The notes under the pieces: model-generated
What the model was told of the DNA's origin: nothing
The model's database searches: none
The model's input: only the letters and a program-made list of their open reading frames with translations
Translations under genes and position numbers: made by a program
Assembly: GCF_025822765.1 (NCBI RefSeq)
Contig: NZ_JACKUK010000029.1
Location: 124,001-188,000 of the forward strand
Reading direction: 5' to 3'
Source of the DNA: Mycobacterium barrassiae
GTDB taxonomy: Bacteria > Actinomycetota > Actinomycetes > Mycobacteriales > Mycobacteriaceae
Length of the DNA stretch: 64,000 nt
Shown here: piece after piece, positions 15,899 through 24,138 of the stretch
Numbering within the stretch: the first letter of the stretch is position 1
How the letters are laid out: each line of letters starts with the position of its first letter

Positions 15899-18800
15899 GT
15901 GTTCGCCTGGTGGGGTCGGATGGTGTACCGCTATCGGTACACCGTCATCGGCGTCATGGTCGCACTGTGCCTGTCTGGCGGCATCTACGGCATCAGCCTG
16001 GGTCAGCACGTCACGCAGAGCGGCTTCTACGACGAGGGCAGCCAGTCCGTGCACGCGTCCGTCGTCGCCGACAAGGCGTACGGGCGAGACCGAACCAGTC
16101 ATGTCGTGGCGATCCTCACTCCGCCGGACGGCAAGAAGGTCGACGACCCCGCGTGGATGAAGAAGACCGCCGACGAACTCAACCAACTCGTGGCCGACCA
16201 CGAGGACCAGATGGTCGGCTGGGTCGGCTGGCTACGGGCACCCAACAGCGAAGATCCGACGGTCCAGCAGATGAAGACCGCGGACATGTCGCAGACATTC
16301 GTCAGCGTCCCGCTCAAGGGTGACGACGACGACACGATCCTGAAGAACTACCAGGCCATCCAGCCCGACCTGCAGAAAGTCAACGGCGGCAATATCCAGC
16401 TCGCCGGCCTCAACCCGCTCGCCAGCGAGCTCACCGGCACCATCGGCGAGGACCAGAAGCGCGCCGAGGTCGCAGCCATCCCGCTCGTGTGTGTGGTGCT
16501 GTTCTTTGTGTTCGGCGGTGTGATCGCGGCGGCCCTTCCCGGCCTCATCGGCGGCCTGACCATCGCCGGGGCACTGGGCATCATGCGGCTGCTGGCCGAG
16601 ATCATGCCGGTGCACTTCTTCGCTCAGCCGGTCGTCACCCTGATGGGGCTCGGCATCGCCGTGGACTACGGCCTGTTCATGGTGAGCCGGTTCCGCGAAG
16701 AACTCGCAGAGGGCTACGACACCGAAGCCGCCGTGCGCCGCTCCGTGATGACGTCGGGCCGCACCATCATGTTCTCCGCGGTCATCCTCGTGGCGTCGTC
16801 GGTGCCGCTGCTGTTGTTCCCCCAGGGCTTCCTCAAGTCGATCACCTACGCGATCATCGCGTCGGTCATGCTCGCGGCGATCCTGTCGATCACCGTGCTG
16901 CCCGCCGCACTGGCCATCCTCGGTCCGCGAGTCGATTCCCTCGGCGTGCGCTGGCTGCTCAAGTTCGCCGAGCCGGATCCGATCGTCTCCGACCCGAACA
17001 ACCCGCGCACCAACACCTTCGCTCTGGCCTCGATCCCTGCGGGCCTGCTGGTCCCGCCGGTCGGCATCGCGCTGGGACACCTTGCGCGTAAACGCATCAG
17101 GCAGACCGGCGAACAGGGAGTGCAGTACACGGTCATCGGTCTGACGCTCGGCTACGTCACGCTGCTGGGTGGCCTCGCACTACTCATCTCCTCCTCGAAG
17201 GACACCCTGGGCACGGCGCTGTACTGGGTGCTGCTCGGCATCGTGATCTTCGTGGCGGTCGTCGCCGCCGGCGTCGTCCTCGCGCGTTACATCCCGCTCG
17301 CTCGTACACCGATCGTGTGGTGGTTGAACTGGCTGGCGGAGAAGACGCAGAAGACGAAGACACGCGCCGAGGTGGAGAAGGGCTTCTGGGGCAAGCTCGT
17401 CAACGTCGTGATGAAGCGTCCCATCGCCTTCGCCGCGCCCATCGCGATCGCCATGATCGTGCTGATCATTCCGCTCGGCCAGCTGGCGCTCGGAGGTATC
17501 AGCGAGAAGTACCTGCCACCCGACAACGCTGTCCGGATCGCGCAGGAGGACTTCGACAAGACCTTCCCCGGGTTCCGAACCGAACCACTGACGCTCGTCA
17601 TCGAGAACACCGACGGCCAGCCGGTGACCGACCAGCAGGTCGCCGAGATCCGCAACAAGGCGCTCACCATTCCGGGCTTCATCGAGCCCGACGGTGACGC
17701 ATCGAAGATGTGGCAACCGCGTGGCGGCGAATCGAGCGATGCCTCGGTGCGCGTCATCCAGAACGGTCTCATCGACCGCAACGACGCCGCCAAGAAGGTC
17801 GGTGAGTTGCGGTCGATCACCCCGCCGCGTGGCCTGACGATATCCGTCGGTGGCACACCGGCTTTGGAGCAGGACAGCATCCACAGCCTGTTCGACAGGC
17901 TGCCGTTGATGGTGACGATCCTCATCGTCACCACCACGATCCTGATGTTCCTGGCGTTCGGCTCCGTGGTGCTGCCGATCAAGGCCGCGGTGATGAGCGC
18001 GCTGACACTCGGCTCGACCATGGGCGTGTTGACGTGGATGTTCGTCGAGGGTCACGGCTCCGGGCTGATGAACTACACACCGCAGCCATTGATGGCGCCG
18101 ATGATCGGCCTGATCATCGCGGTGATCTGGGGTCTGTCCACCGACTACGAGGTGTTCCTGGTCTCACGCATGGTGGAGGCCCGCGAGCGCGGTATGTCCA
18201 CGGCCGAGGCGATCCGCATCGGTACGGCCACCACCGGCCGGCTGATCACGGGTGCCGCACTGGTGCTCGCGGTCGTCGCGGGTGCGTTCGTGTTCTCCGA
18301 CCTGGTGATGATGAAATACCTGGCGTTCGGCCTGCTGATCGCGCTGCTGCTGGACGCGACCATCGTCCGGATGTTCCTGGTGCCCGCCATCATGAAGCTG
18401 CTCGGTGACGACTGCTGGTGGGCGCCGAGATGGATGAAGCGCATCCAGGAACGCCTTGGTCTCGGGGAGACCGAACTGCCCGACGAACGTAAGCGGCCCG
18501 CGGTGCGCGAGCCCGCCGAGCACCCCGAGGCTCTGGTCGGCGCGGGCGCACCGCTGCGACCTCCGCCGGCCCGTCCGCGTCCGCCGCTCGACCCCACTCA
18601 TCCGGCCGCCGAGGGTGCGTCGCGTCCCGGCGCAGGCCGGACCGTGGCGCCGCCGCGTACCAACGCACCGTCGAGCACCGGAACGACGCGCATGCCGACC
18701 GGCCGCCCCTCCGCGGACGAACCTCAGACGACGCGTCTGACAACCGCCAAGAACGCGGTGCGCAACGTCGTGAGCAACGCCGCGGCGGCCACCCGCTCCG

Positions 18801-19201
18801 CCGCCGCGCCTCCGGCCCCGCGTCCGCAGCGCGAGGATCGCGAGATCGAGTCGTGGCTCGGCGAATTGCGCGGTACCGGCACGCCGGCCAAACCGCCCAC
18901 GCCGCCGCCGACGCGTAAGCCGTCGACCGAATCCACCCGCGCGATGCCGGAGCAGTCCGCGGGTCAACCTCCGGGCAACCGACGTCCGGCGCCGCCCGAT
19001 CCGGGCAACGAGCCCACGACGGCGATTCCCGCGCAAGACGACGACGCCGACGACGCCACGACGGCGATCCCGGCGCAGCGGCCGGAAGACCCGGACACCG
19101 CGACGGAGAAGCTCATCGCCCATCAGGAGGGCCAGAAGCCCAAGCGGCGTGGTGGCGGAATGAGTGCGGCGGATCTGCTGCGCCGCGAGGGCCGGATCTA
19201 G
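15899..19201 (+). CDS. mmpL3: MmpL3 trehalose monomycolate transporter, with inserted membrane module
   Basis: A 1100-residue RND-type transporter that moves trehalose monomycolate across the inner membrane for mycolic acid assembly; it is essential in mycobacteria. The proton-relay pairs Asp256-Tyr257 (IAVDYGLFMVSRFREE) and Asp749-Tyr750 (STDYEVFLVSRMVEA) are present. The long disordered C-terminal tail (about 860-1100) ends with the conserved GGGMSAADLLRREGR. Start is GTG 15899, with AAGGAG at 15887-15892. The protein is longer than the M. smegmatis form I recall: residues about 357-470 (16967-17308) between TM6 and TM7 contain an extra, DUF4190-like hydrophobic module. The rest aligns closely by eye. 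It follows trmB and the NYN gene. Confidence 0.95.
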   Translation: MFAWWGRMVYRYRYTVIGVMVALCLSGGIYGISLGQHVTQSGFYDEGSQSVHASVVADKAYGRDRTSHVVAILTPPDGKKVDDPAWMKKTADELNQLVADHEDQMVGWVGWLRAPNSEDPTVQQMKTADMSQTFVSVPLKGDDDDTILKNYQAIQPDLQKVNGGNIQLAGLNPLASELTGTIGEDQKRAEVAAIPLVCVVLFFVFGGVIAAALPGLIGGLTIAGALGIMRLLAEIMPVHFFAQPVVTLMGLGIAVDYGLFMVSRFREELAEGYDTEAAVRRSVMTSGRTIMFSAVILVASSVPLLLFPQGFLKSITYAIIASVMLAAILSITVLPAALAILGPRVDSLGVRWLLKFAEPDPIVSDPNNPRTNTFALASIPAGLLVPPVGIALGHLARKRIRQTGEQGVQYTVIGLTLGYVTLLGGLALLISSSKDTLGTALYWVLLGIVIFVAVVAAGVVLARYIPLARTPIVWWLNWLAEKTQKTKTRAEVEKGFWGKLVNVVMKRPIAFAAPIAIAMIVLIIPLGQLALGGISEKYLPPDNAVRIAQEDFDKTFPGFRTEPLTLVIENTDGQPVTDQQVAEIRNKALTIPGFIEPDGDASKMWQPRGGESSDASVRVIQNGLIDRNDAAKKVGELRSITPPRGLTISVGGTPALEQDSIHSLFDRLPLMVTILIVTTTILMFLAFGSVVLPIKAAVMSALTLGSTMGVLTWMFVEGHGSGLMNYTPQPLMAPMIGLIIAVIWGLSTDYEVFLVSRMVEARERGMSTAEAIRIGTATTGRLITGAALVLAVVAGAFVFSDLVMMKYLAFGLLIALLLDATIVRMFLVPAIMKLLGDDCWWAPRWMKRIQERLGLGETELPDERKRPAVREPAEHPEALVGAGAPLRPPPARPRPPLDPTHPAAEGASRPGAGRTVAPPRTNAPSSTGTTRMPTGRPSADEPQTTRLTTAKNAVRNVVSNAAAATRSAAAPPAPRPQREDREIESWLGELRGTGTPAKPPTPPPTRKPSTESTRAMPEQSAGQPPGNRRPAPPDPGNEPTTAIPAQDDDADDATTAIPAQRPEDPDTATEKLIAHQEGQKPKRRGGGMSAADLLRREGRI
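16967..17308 (+). other. Extra DUF4190-like transmembrane insertion within MmpL3
   Basis: Residues about 357-470 of MmpL3. An Asp/Pro/Asn linker ends in PRTNTF, followed by hydrophobic segments ASIPAGLLVPPVGIALGHLA, YTVIGLTLGYVTLLGGLALL and YWVLLGIVIFVAVVAAGVVL. The GHLARKRIRQTGEQG stretch between the first two is typical of small actinobacterial DUF4190 proteins. The flanking sequence (LLK before; NWLAEKTQKTKTR after) is normal MmpL3. The assignment rests on pattern memory, not a search. Confidence 0.65.
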
Positions 19202-19210
19202 TCCGTCTCG

Positions 19211-19270
19211 GCGGCTGTAACGCCACGGCGCGATTGCGCCTGAATTTCCTCCATACGGTTACAACCGGCG
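19211..19270. repeat. 60-nt palindromic repeat, copy 1
   Basis: It matches 20135-20194 at 47 of 60 positions without gaps. Both copies open with GTAACGCCA after 6 nt and close with CGGTTACAACCGGCG, giving inverted GTAAC/GTTAC ends. This copy spans the stop codon of the nuclease-like gene. Confidence 0.75.
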
Positions 19271-20101
19271 GCGCGCAAAGGCGGCGGCGACCCGGCCGAT
19301 GACGCCACCTTCGGTGTCCCGCTTGGTGACTCGTACGACGATCCAGCCGAGTTCGGTCAGTTCGTCATATCGCCTGATGTCCTTGTTGAAAACGTCCGGG
19401 TCGGTCCGATGGTGATCACCCTCGTACTCGGCCGCCACTTTGATGTCTTCCCACCCCATGTCGAGTTCGGCAACCAGCGCACCGTAGGCGTCGTAAACGG
19501 GTATCTGCGTCGTCGGACGAGGGAATCCGTTGCGAATGAGCAGCAGACGGAGCCACGTCTCGCGCGGCGACTCCGCTCCCGGATCCACGAGGTCCAAGAC
19601 CTTGCGGGCGTTCCGAATGCCGTGGCGTCCGCGATACCGGTCGGCCAGCAGCTCGACGTCGGCCATCTTCAGGCGGGTCGCACGAGCGAGCGCGTCGATG
19701 GCCGCGACAGCCGAGTCCACGGAATTTCGGCACGCGAGGTCGAGAGCGGTTCTCGCCGGAGTCGTCACCCGCAAGCCGCCGATAACGCAGATCTCGTCGT
19801 CCTCGATGCTGTCCGCCCAGGCGACGACTCCAGGAGTGCGCCGACGATTGGCGTCGATGATCGCGGCGGGCAGTCGCGGGTCTATCCAGCGGGCGCCGTG
19901 AAGCGACGACGCCGAGAGCCCGGCCAGGATTCCCCGCCGTCTGGATCTCAGCCACGCTCCCCTGGCTCGGACGATGGGCGTGACCCGTACATCCTTGCCG
20001 ATGTACACGTCCCGATGGAGCGCGACGAAGTCTCGCCTCAGCGTGTGCCGCGTGAGCTCCCCACTCGCGATCGCTTCGCTACCCAGAAAGGGTTGATCCA
20101 T
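19259..20101 (-). CDS. AbiEi/DUF559-like protein with putative Vsr-type nuclease fold
   Basis: A 280-residue protein of a family common in mycobacteria. The N-terminal part (GSEAIASGELTRHTLRRDF, then LHRDVYIGKD) resembles the winged-helix AbiEi antitoxin domain. The middle has RVTTPARTALDLA. The C-terminal part has LDMGWEDIKVAAEYEGDHHR and GWIVVRVTKRD, which fits the DUF559/Vsr PD-(D/E)xK fold (Asp, then E-x-E). ATG 20101 is preferred because CAGAAT (20113-20108, minus strand) lies 6 nt upstream, as in other leaderless genes here; longer versions would start in the repeat. It is flanked on both sides by copies of a 60-nt palindromic repeat. A toxin or nuclease role is unproven. Confidence 0.72.
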   Translation of the reverse strand: MDQPFLGSEAIASGELTRHTLRRDFVALHRDVYIGKDVRVTPIVRARGAWLRSRRRGILAGLSASSLHGARWIDPRLPAAIIDANRRRTPGVVAWADSIEDDEICVIGGLRVTTPARTALDLACRNSVDSAVAAIDALARATRLKMADVELLADRYRGRHGIRNARKVLDLVDPGAESPRETWLRLLLIRNGFPRPTTQIPVYDAYGALVAELDMGWEDIKVAAEYEGDHHRTDPDVFNKDIRRYDELTELGWIVVRVTKRDTEGGVIGRVAAAFARRRL

Positions 20102-20107
20102 GGCCGG

Positions 20108-20113
20108 ATTCTG
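20108..20113 (-). promoter_or_regulatory. -10-like CAGAAT for a leaderless start of the AbiEi-like gene
   Basis: CAGAAT on the minus strand ends 6 nt before ATG 20101. No ribosome-binding site is present. The evidence is only the spacing pattern shared with other genes in this window. Confidence 0.4.
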
Positions 20114-20134
20114 CATTCGGGTGCCGACACCGCG

Positions 20135-20194
20135 GCGGGCGTAACGCCATGGTGCGATCGCGGCCAAATTCACGCCGTGCGGTTACAACCGGCG
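20135..20194. repeat. 60-nt palindromic repeat, copy 2
   Basis: Ungapped partner of 19211-19270 (13 differences). It ends one base before the AI-2E transporter stop codon at 20195-20197 and lies upstream of the nuclease-like gene, so the two copies bracket that gene as direct repeats. Confidence 0.75.
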
Positions 20195-21337
20195 CTAGTC
20201 GGCATCACCGACGTCGTCGGCTTTGGCGGCGATGACGGGCTCGTCCGCAGTCGACTGAGCGGCCTCTTCTTCCTCTGGGTCATCGGCGAGCAGTACCCTG
20301 GCCGCGCTGTTGAGGAACGCCACGGCGGGCACGGCGAGCAGGGCGCCGACGATGCCGGCCGTGACACCACCCGCCGCGATCGCGAGCACGACGGCCAACG
20401 GGTGGATCGAGACGGCGCGCCCCATCACCAGCGGCTGCAGCACGTGGCCCTCCAGCTGCTGGACCGCGACGATCAGGCCGAGAGTGATGAGCGCGAAGAT
20501 CCAGCCCTTCGCAATCAGCGCCACGACGACGGCGAGAAATCCCGCGATCACCGCACCGACGAGCGGGATGAACGCGCCCAGAAACACCAGCGACGCCAAC
20601 GGAAGCGCCAACGGGATGCCCATGATGGCCAGACCCGCGCCGATCCCCACCGCGTCGACCAGCGCCACCAGGAACGTCGCGCGCACATAGCCGATCAGTG
20701 AGCGGAACCCCGCACGGCCGGCTTCGCGGACGCGCGGCTGCACGGTGTCGGGGAAGATCTTGGTGACGAAGCCGAAGATGTTGCGGCCGCCGTGCAGCAG
20801 GAAGATCAGCGTGAACAGCACGAGCAGCGCACCGGTGACGATCTCAGTAAGGGTGCTCGCCGTCGAAAGCGCCCCGCTGGTCACCTTCTCCTGGTTGTTG
20901 CGCAGCGCCTCGAGGGCACTCTCTCGGATCTGCTGAATCTGTTCATGGCCGACCTGAAGGGGGCTGTGCGCCAACCAGTTTCCGAAGCCTTCGATGCTGT
21001 GGCCCACCTGTTCGGCGAGCGCGGGCACACCCTCGATGAACTGGCTGATCACGAAGGTGAGGATGCCGCCGACCACCGCGAAACCGGACAGCAGCATCAA
21101 CGCCACCGCGAGCCCGCGCGGAGTGCCGAGACGATCGAGGAAGTCCACGGCGGGCAGCAACAGCGCCGCCACCATGGTCGCCAGCGCGACCGGAACGACG
21201 ATCAGTTCGAGCTTTTTGATCAGCCAAAGCACCGCGAAGACCGCGGCGAAGATCACCAACAGCCGCCACGACCAAGCGGCGGCCTTGCGAACCAGCGGGC
21301 TGACCGCCTGGTCAGCATCAGAAAGGCCGGCGGGCAT
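20195..21337 (-). CDS. AI-2E family transporter / PerM-type permease (Rv0205-like)
   Basis: A 380-residue integral membrane protein with about seven to eight hydrophobic segments. Two sit in an N-terminal cluster ([35 protein letters not shown]). The long central amphipathic region with many Gln and Glu (residues about 110-180) and the C-terminal half with [21 protein letters not shown] are typical of the AI-2E exporter superfamily. The acidic tail ([13 protein letters not shown]) is cytoplasmic. Substrate is unknown. ATG 21337 is supported by TACGCT 6 nt upstream (21349-21344), so the mRNA appears leaderless. It is divergent from the next gene. Confidence 0.88.
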   Translation of the reverse strand: MPAGLSDADQAVSPLVRKAAAWSWRLLVIFAAVFAVLWLIKKLELIVVPVALATMVAALLLPAVDFLDRLGTPRGLAVALMLLSGFAVVGGILTFVISQFIEGVPALAEQVGHSIEGFGNWLAHSPLQVGHEQIQQIRESALEALRNNQEKVTSGALSTASTLTEIVTGALLVLFTLIFLLHGGRNIFGFVTKIFPDTVQPRVREAGRAGFRSLIGYVRATFLVALVDAVGIGAGLAIMGIPLALPLASLVFLGAFIPLVGAVIAGFLAVVVALIAKGWIFALITLGLIVAVQQLEGHVLQPLVMGRAVSIHPLAVVLAIAAGGVTAGIVGALLAVPAVAFLNSAARVLLADDPEEEEAAQSTADEPVIAAKADDVGDAD

Positions 21338-21343
21338 CCCGCC

Positions 21344-21406
21344 AGCGTAACGGCCCGCCCCGCGGAGTCCACGTATCTCGGGAAACCGCCTCTCACGCTT
21401 TACCCT
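21344..21406. promoter_or_regulatory. Divergent leaderless promoters between AI-2E transporter and LPG-synthase-like gene
   Basis: On the minus strand TACGCT (21349-21344) ends 6 nt before ATG 21337. On the plus strand TACCCT (21401-21406) ends 7 nt before GTG 21414. Neither gene has a ribosome-binding site, so both mRNAs probably start at the start codon. Confidence 0.55.
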
Positions 21407-21413
21407 GTAGGGC

Positions 21414-22523
21414 GTGTCGCACGACGCGCCTGCGCGCGAGGCCCGCGCCGCGCGCGGCAAGTACTGGTGGCTGCGATGGGTGATCATCGCGGTCGCGGTC
21501 GTCGTGCTGTCGGTCGAACTGACCCTGGTACGCGATCAGCTCGCCGACGCGTGGCGCAGCCTGTACACGGCCAACTGGTGGTGGGTGCTCGCCGCCGTGG
21601 GCGCGGCGATGGCGTCGATGCACTTCTTCGGAGACATCCAGCGCAAGCTGCTGCGCTCGGCGGGCGTGCCAGTGCACCAGTGGCGCTCGCAGGCGGCGTT
21701 CTACGGCGGAAACTCGTTGAGCACCACGCTGCCCGGCGGCCCGGTGCTGTCGGCCACGTTCATCTACCGCCAACAGCGCATCTGGGGCGCCACCCCTGTC
21801 GTGGCCTCATGGCAGCTGGTGATGTCGGGCGCACTGCAGGTCATCAGCCTCGCGCTGCTCGGCCTTGGCAGCGCGTTCTTCCTTGGCGCCAAACACAACC
21901 CGTTCTCCCTGATCTTCACGCTCGCCGGCTTCATCATGCTGATCGTGCTCGCCCAGACCGTGGCGTCACGCCCGGACCTGCTCGACGGCATCGGTGTCCG
22001 TGTGCTGTCGTGGGTCAACTATCTACGGGCCAAACCGTCGGACAACGGGCTGGCGAAGTGGCGAGAGACCCTGGCTCAACTCGAATCGGTCAAGCTGTCG
22101 CGCCGCCAGATGGGCGTCGCCTTCGTGTGGTCGATGATGACCCTCGTCACCGGTGTGGCGACACTGTTGTTCGCGTGCTTCGCCGCGAGCGGTAAGCCCT
22201 CGCTGCTCGGTGTGGTCGTCGCCTACGTCGCCGCCCGTGCCGTCGGTTCGATACCGCTGATGCCCGGCGGGCTGTTGGTGGTCGAGGCCGTGCTGGTACC
22301 GGGTTTGGTGTCCAGCGGAATGACCTTGGCCTCGGCGATTTCCGCAATGCTCATCTACCGGTTGGTCAGCTGGATCTTCATCGCCGCTGTCGGCTGGGTG
22401 GTGTTCTTCTTCATGTTCCGCATGGAGGCCGACGTCGATCCCGACGCCGCGACCGACACCGCCATCGAGGAACCGCGCCAGCCTGTCACCGACGCCGACG
22501 CGCACCACGAGCCCGACCCGTAG
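21414..22523 (+). CDS. Lysylphosphatidylglycerol-synthase-type transmembrane protein (UPF0104/YbhN-like, Rv0204c-like)
   Basis: A 369-residue polytopic membrane protein with about eight hydrophobic helices. Typical family segments are a short basic N-terminus, [21 protein letters not shown] (residues about 100-120), and [20 protein letters not shown] near residue 283, the flippase-like core seen in the MprF transmembrane domain. The C-terminal 30 residues are acidic and cytoplasmic. It may move a lipid across the membrane; no soluble aminoacyl-transferase domain is attached. GTG 21414 follows TACCCT by 7 nt. Six nt separate it from the M23 lipoprotein, suggesting one operon. The place beside Rv0205- and MmpL3-like genes matches Rv0204c. 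Confidence 0.82.
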   Translation: MSHDAPAREARAARGKYWWLRWVIIAVAVVVLSVELTLVRDQLADAWRSLYTANWWWVLAAVGAAMASMHFFGDIQRKLLRSAGVPVHQWRSQAAFYGGNSLSTTLPGGPVLSATFIYRQQRIWGATPVVASWQLVMSGALQVISLALLGLGSAFFLGAKHNPFSLIFTLAGFIMLIVLAQTVASRPDLLDGIGVRVLSWVNYLRAKPSDNGLAKWRETLAQLESVKLSRRQMGVAFVWSMMTLVTGVATLLFACFAASGKPSLLGVVVAYVAARAVGSIPLMPGGLLVVEAVLVPGLVSSGMTLASAISAMLIYRLVSWIFIAAVGWVVFFFMFRMEADVDPDAATDTAIEEPRQPVTDADAHHEPDP

Positions 22524-22529
22524 CGGATT

Positions 22530-23783
22530 ATGCACCGGCTCATGGGATTCCGGACCGTCACCGCATGCACGGCCGCCGTCATGTTCGTCGCCGGCTGCTC
22601 GACCACGTCGGAACCACCCGCAGCGTCCTCATCCCCGACGACGACCTCATCGACGGCCGGCTCCGGGCCCATCCGCGGTCCCCTGCCACCGGTCGCGACA
22701 CCGTTGGTCGGCAGCGTCCTCGCCGCACCCGTTCCCGTTCCCGCGAGCGACGGCAAGACCCACCTCGCCTACGAGGTTCAGTTGACCAACGTGCTCGCCC
22801 AGGAGATAACGCTCACCTCGTTCGTGGTGCTCGACCGCGACGTGTCGCTGCTCAACCATTCCGGTGATCAGCTCGCCGGCTGGACCCGCATCATCGGAAC
22901 CACTACGCCGACAACGAAAATCGGGCCCGCGCAGACCGCCGTCGTATGGGTGGACCTCGCGCTGGACGAAGGCGCGACAGTGCCGAGCCGGCTTGTGCAC
23001 GCGATAGGCCTGTCGCTGCCCGACCCCAAGCCGCCGCTGTTCCCCGCGACCATGACCATCGACATCGCGCCGGTCGACGTCGGAACGCGCGAGCCGGTCG
23101 TCATCTCGCCACCGTTGACGGGGTCGAACTGGCTCGACGGTGGCGGGTGCTGCGATATGGTCCCGCATCGGATGGCGCTCAACCCGATCGACGGCCAACT
23201 CTGGGCGGCCGAGCGATTCGCGATCGACTACGTGCAGCTGGAGTCCGACGCTCGCGAATACCACGGAGACCCGACCGAACTCGAGAGTTATCCGGCGTTC
23301 GGCAACGACGTCCGCGCCGTCGCCGACGGTCCGGTGGTGGCCGCAGTCGACGGACTGCCCGAACAGATACCCGGGAAGGTCCCAACAGGACTGGCGCTCG
23401 ACCAGTACCCCGGCAACCACATCGTCCAAGATCTCGGCGGCGGCAACTTCGCGCTGTACGCCCATCTGAAGACGGGAACGGTCGCGGTCAAACCCGGCGA
23501 CCGGCTGAGCGCTGGGCAGGTGATCGGCGCCGTCGGCAACACCGGCAACTCCAGTTCGCCACATCTGCACTTCCACGTGATGAGCACCGCCGATCCGCTG
23601 CGTTCCGATGGACTTCCCTTCGTGTACACCGATTTTCGGGTCGACTCGCGCATCGCCGTATCGCTGGAGGAACTGGAGGAACTTCCCGACGACCAGCCTG
23701 TGCCACTGCAACCGGGCTTAGCCGCGCGCGACGAGAAGGACGTCATGCCAATGAATCTCGATGTGATGACCTATGCCGACTGA
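22530..23783 (+). CDS. M23-type peptidase lipoprotein with altered metal motif
   Basis: A 417-residue exported lipoprotein. The signal peptide ends in the lipobox VAGC with Cys23. A Ser/Thr/Pro linker follows, then a beta-rich domain to about residue 215. The C-terminal part is LytM-like: GNTGNSSSPHLHFHVM gives His347/His349. The position that is normally H-x-G-x-D reads RFAID (Arg229, Asp233), so one zinc ligand is replaced, as in a subset of M23-like proteins. It may bind or cut peptidoglycan peptides at the outer face of the membrane, but activity is uncertain. ATG 22542 is an alternative start. The 3' end overlaps the DUF3054 gene by 11 nt. Confidence 0.83.
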   Translation: MHRLMGFRTVTACTAAVMFVAGCSTTSEPPAASSSPTTTSSTAGSGPIRGPLPPVATPLVGSVLAAPVPVPASDGKTHLAYEVQLTNVLAQEITLTSFVVLDRDVSLLNHSGDQLAGWTRIIGTTTPTTKIGPAQTAVVWVDLALDEGATVPSRLVHAIGLSLPDPKPPLFPATMTIDIAPVDVGTREPVVISPPLTGSNWLDGGGCCDMVPHRMALNPIDGQLWAAERFAIDYVQLESDAREYHGDPTELESYPAFGNDVRAVADGPVVAAVDGLPEQIPGKVPTGLALDQYPGNHIVQDLGGGNFALYAHLKTGTVAVKPGDRLSAGQVIGAVGNTGNSSSPHLHFHVMSTADPLRSDGLPFVYTDFRVDSRIAVSLEELEELPDDQPVPLQPGLAARDEKDVMPMNLDVMTYAD

Positions 23784-24138
23784 AGCGCGTCCCGCGGTGA
23801 CGGCGTTCCTGACCGACATCATCTGCGTCATCGTCTTCTGCACCATCGGCAGGCGCAGTCACGCCGAAGGACTGACCGTCTCCGGCATCGCCGAGACCGC
23901 ATGGCCGTTTCTGGTCGGCACACTGGTTGGCTGGCTGCTGAGTCTGGCGTGGCGGCGCCCGGCCGCACTCGTGCCGACCGGTGTGACGGTCTGGGTGTGC
24001 ACCATCATCGTGGGGATGCTGCTGCGGAAGCTCACGTCTGCCGGAGTGGCCCCGAGTTTCATTGTTGTGGCTTCGCTTTCGACCGCAGTGCTCCTACTGG
24101 GATGGCGCGTCGGGGCCCGCCTGCTCACCCGAGGCTGA
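23773..24138 (+). CDS. DUF3054 membrane protein
   Basis: A 121-residue protein that is almost entirely four transmembrane helices (TAFLTDIICVIVFCTIGRRS; WPFLVGTLVGWLLSLAW; VTVWVCTIIVGMLLRKL; VVASLSTAVLLLGWRVGARL). The N-terminal helix with a polar D-x-x-x-V and GRRSH motif is typical of DUF3054. The function is unknown. It is coupled to the M23 lipoprotein by an 11-nt overlap. Its last 45 nt overlap the 3' end of the convergent histidine kinase gene. Confidence 0.82.
   Translation: MPTEARPAVTAFLTDIICVIVFCTIGRRSHAEGLTVSGIAETAWPFLVGTLVGWLLSLAWRRPAALVPTGVTVWVCTIIVGMLLRKLTSAGVAPSFIVVASLSTAVLLLGWRVGARLLTRG

Noticed and set aside
22530-24138. Frameshift or split gene between the M23 lipoprotein and DUF3054
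   Set aside because: The 11-nt overlap is ordinary coupling; both proteins are complete for their families.
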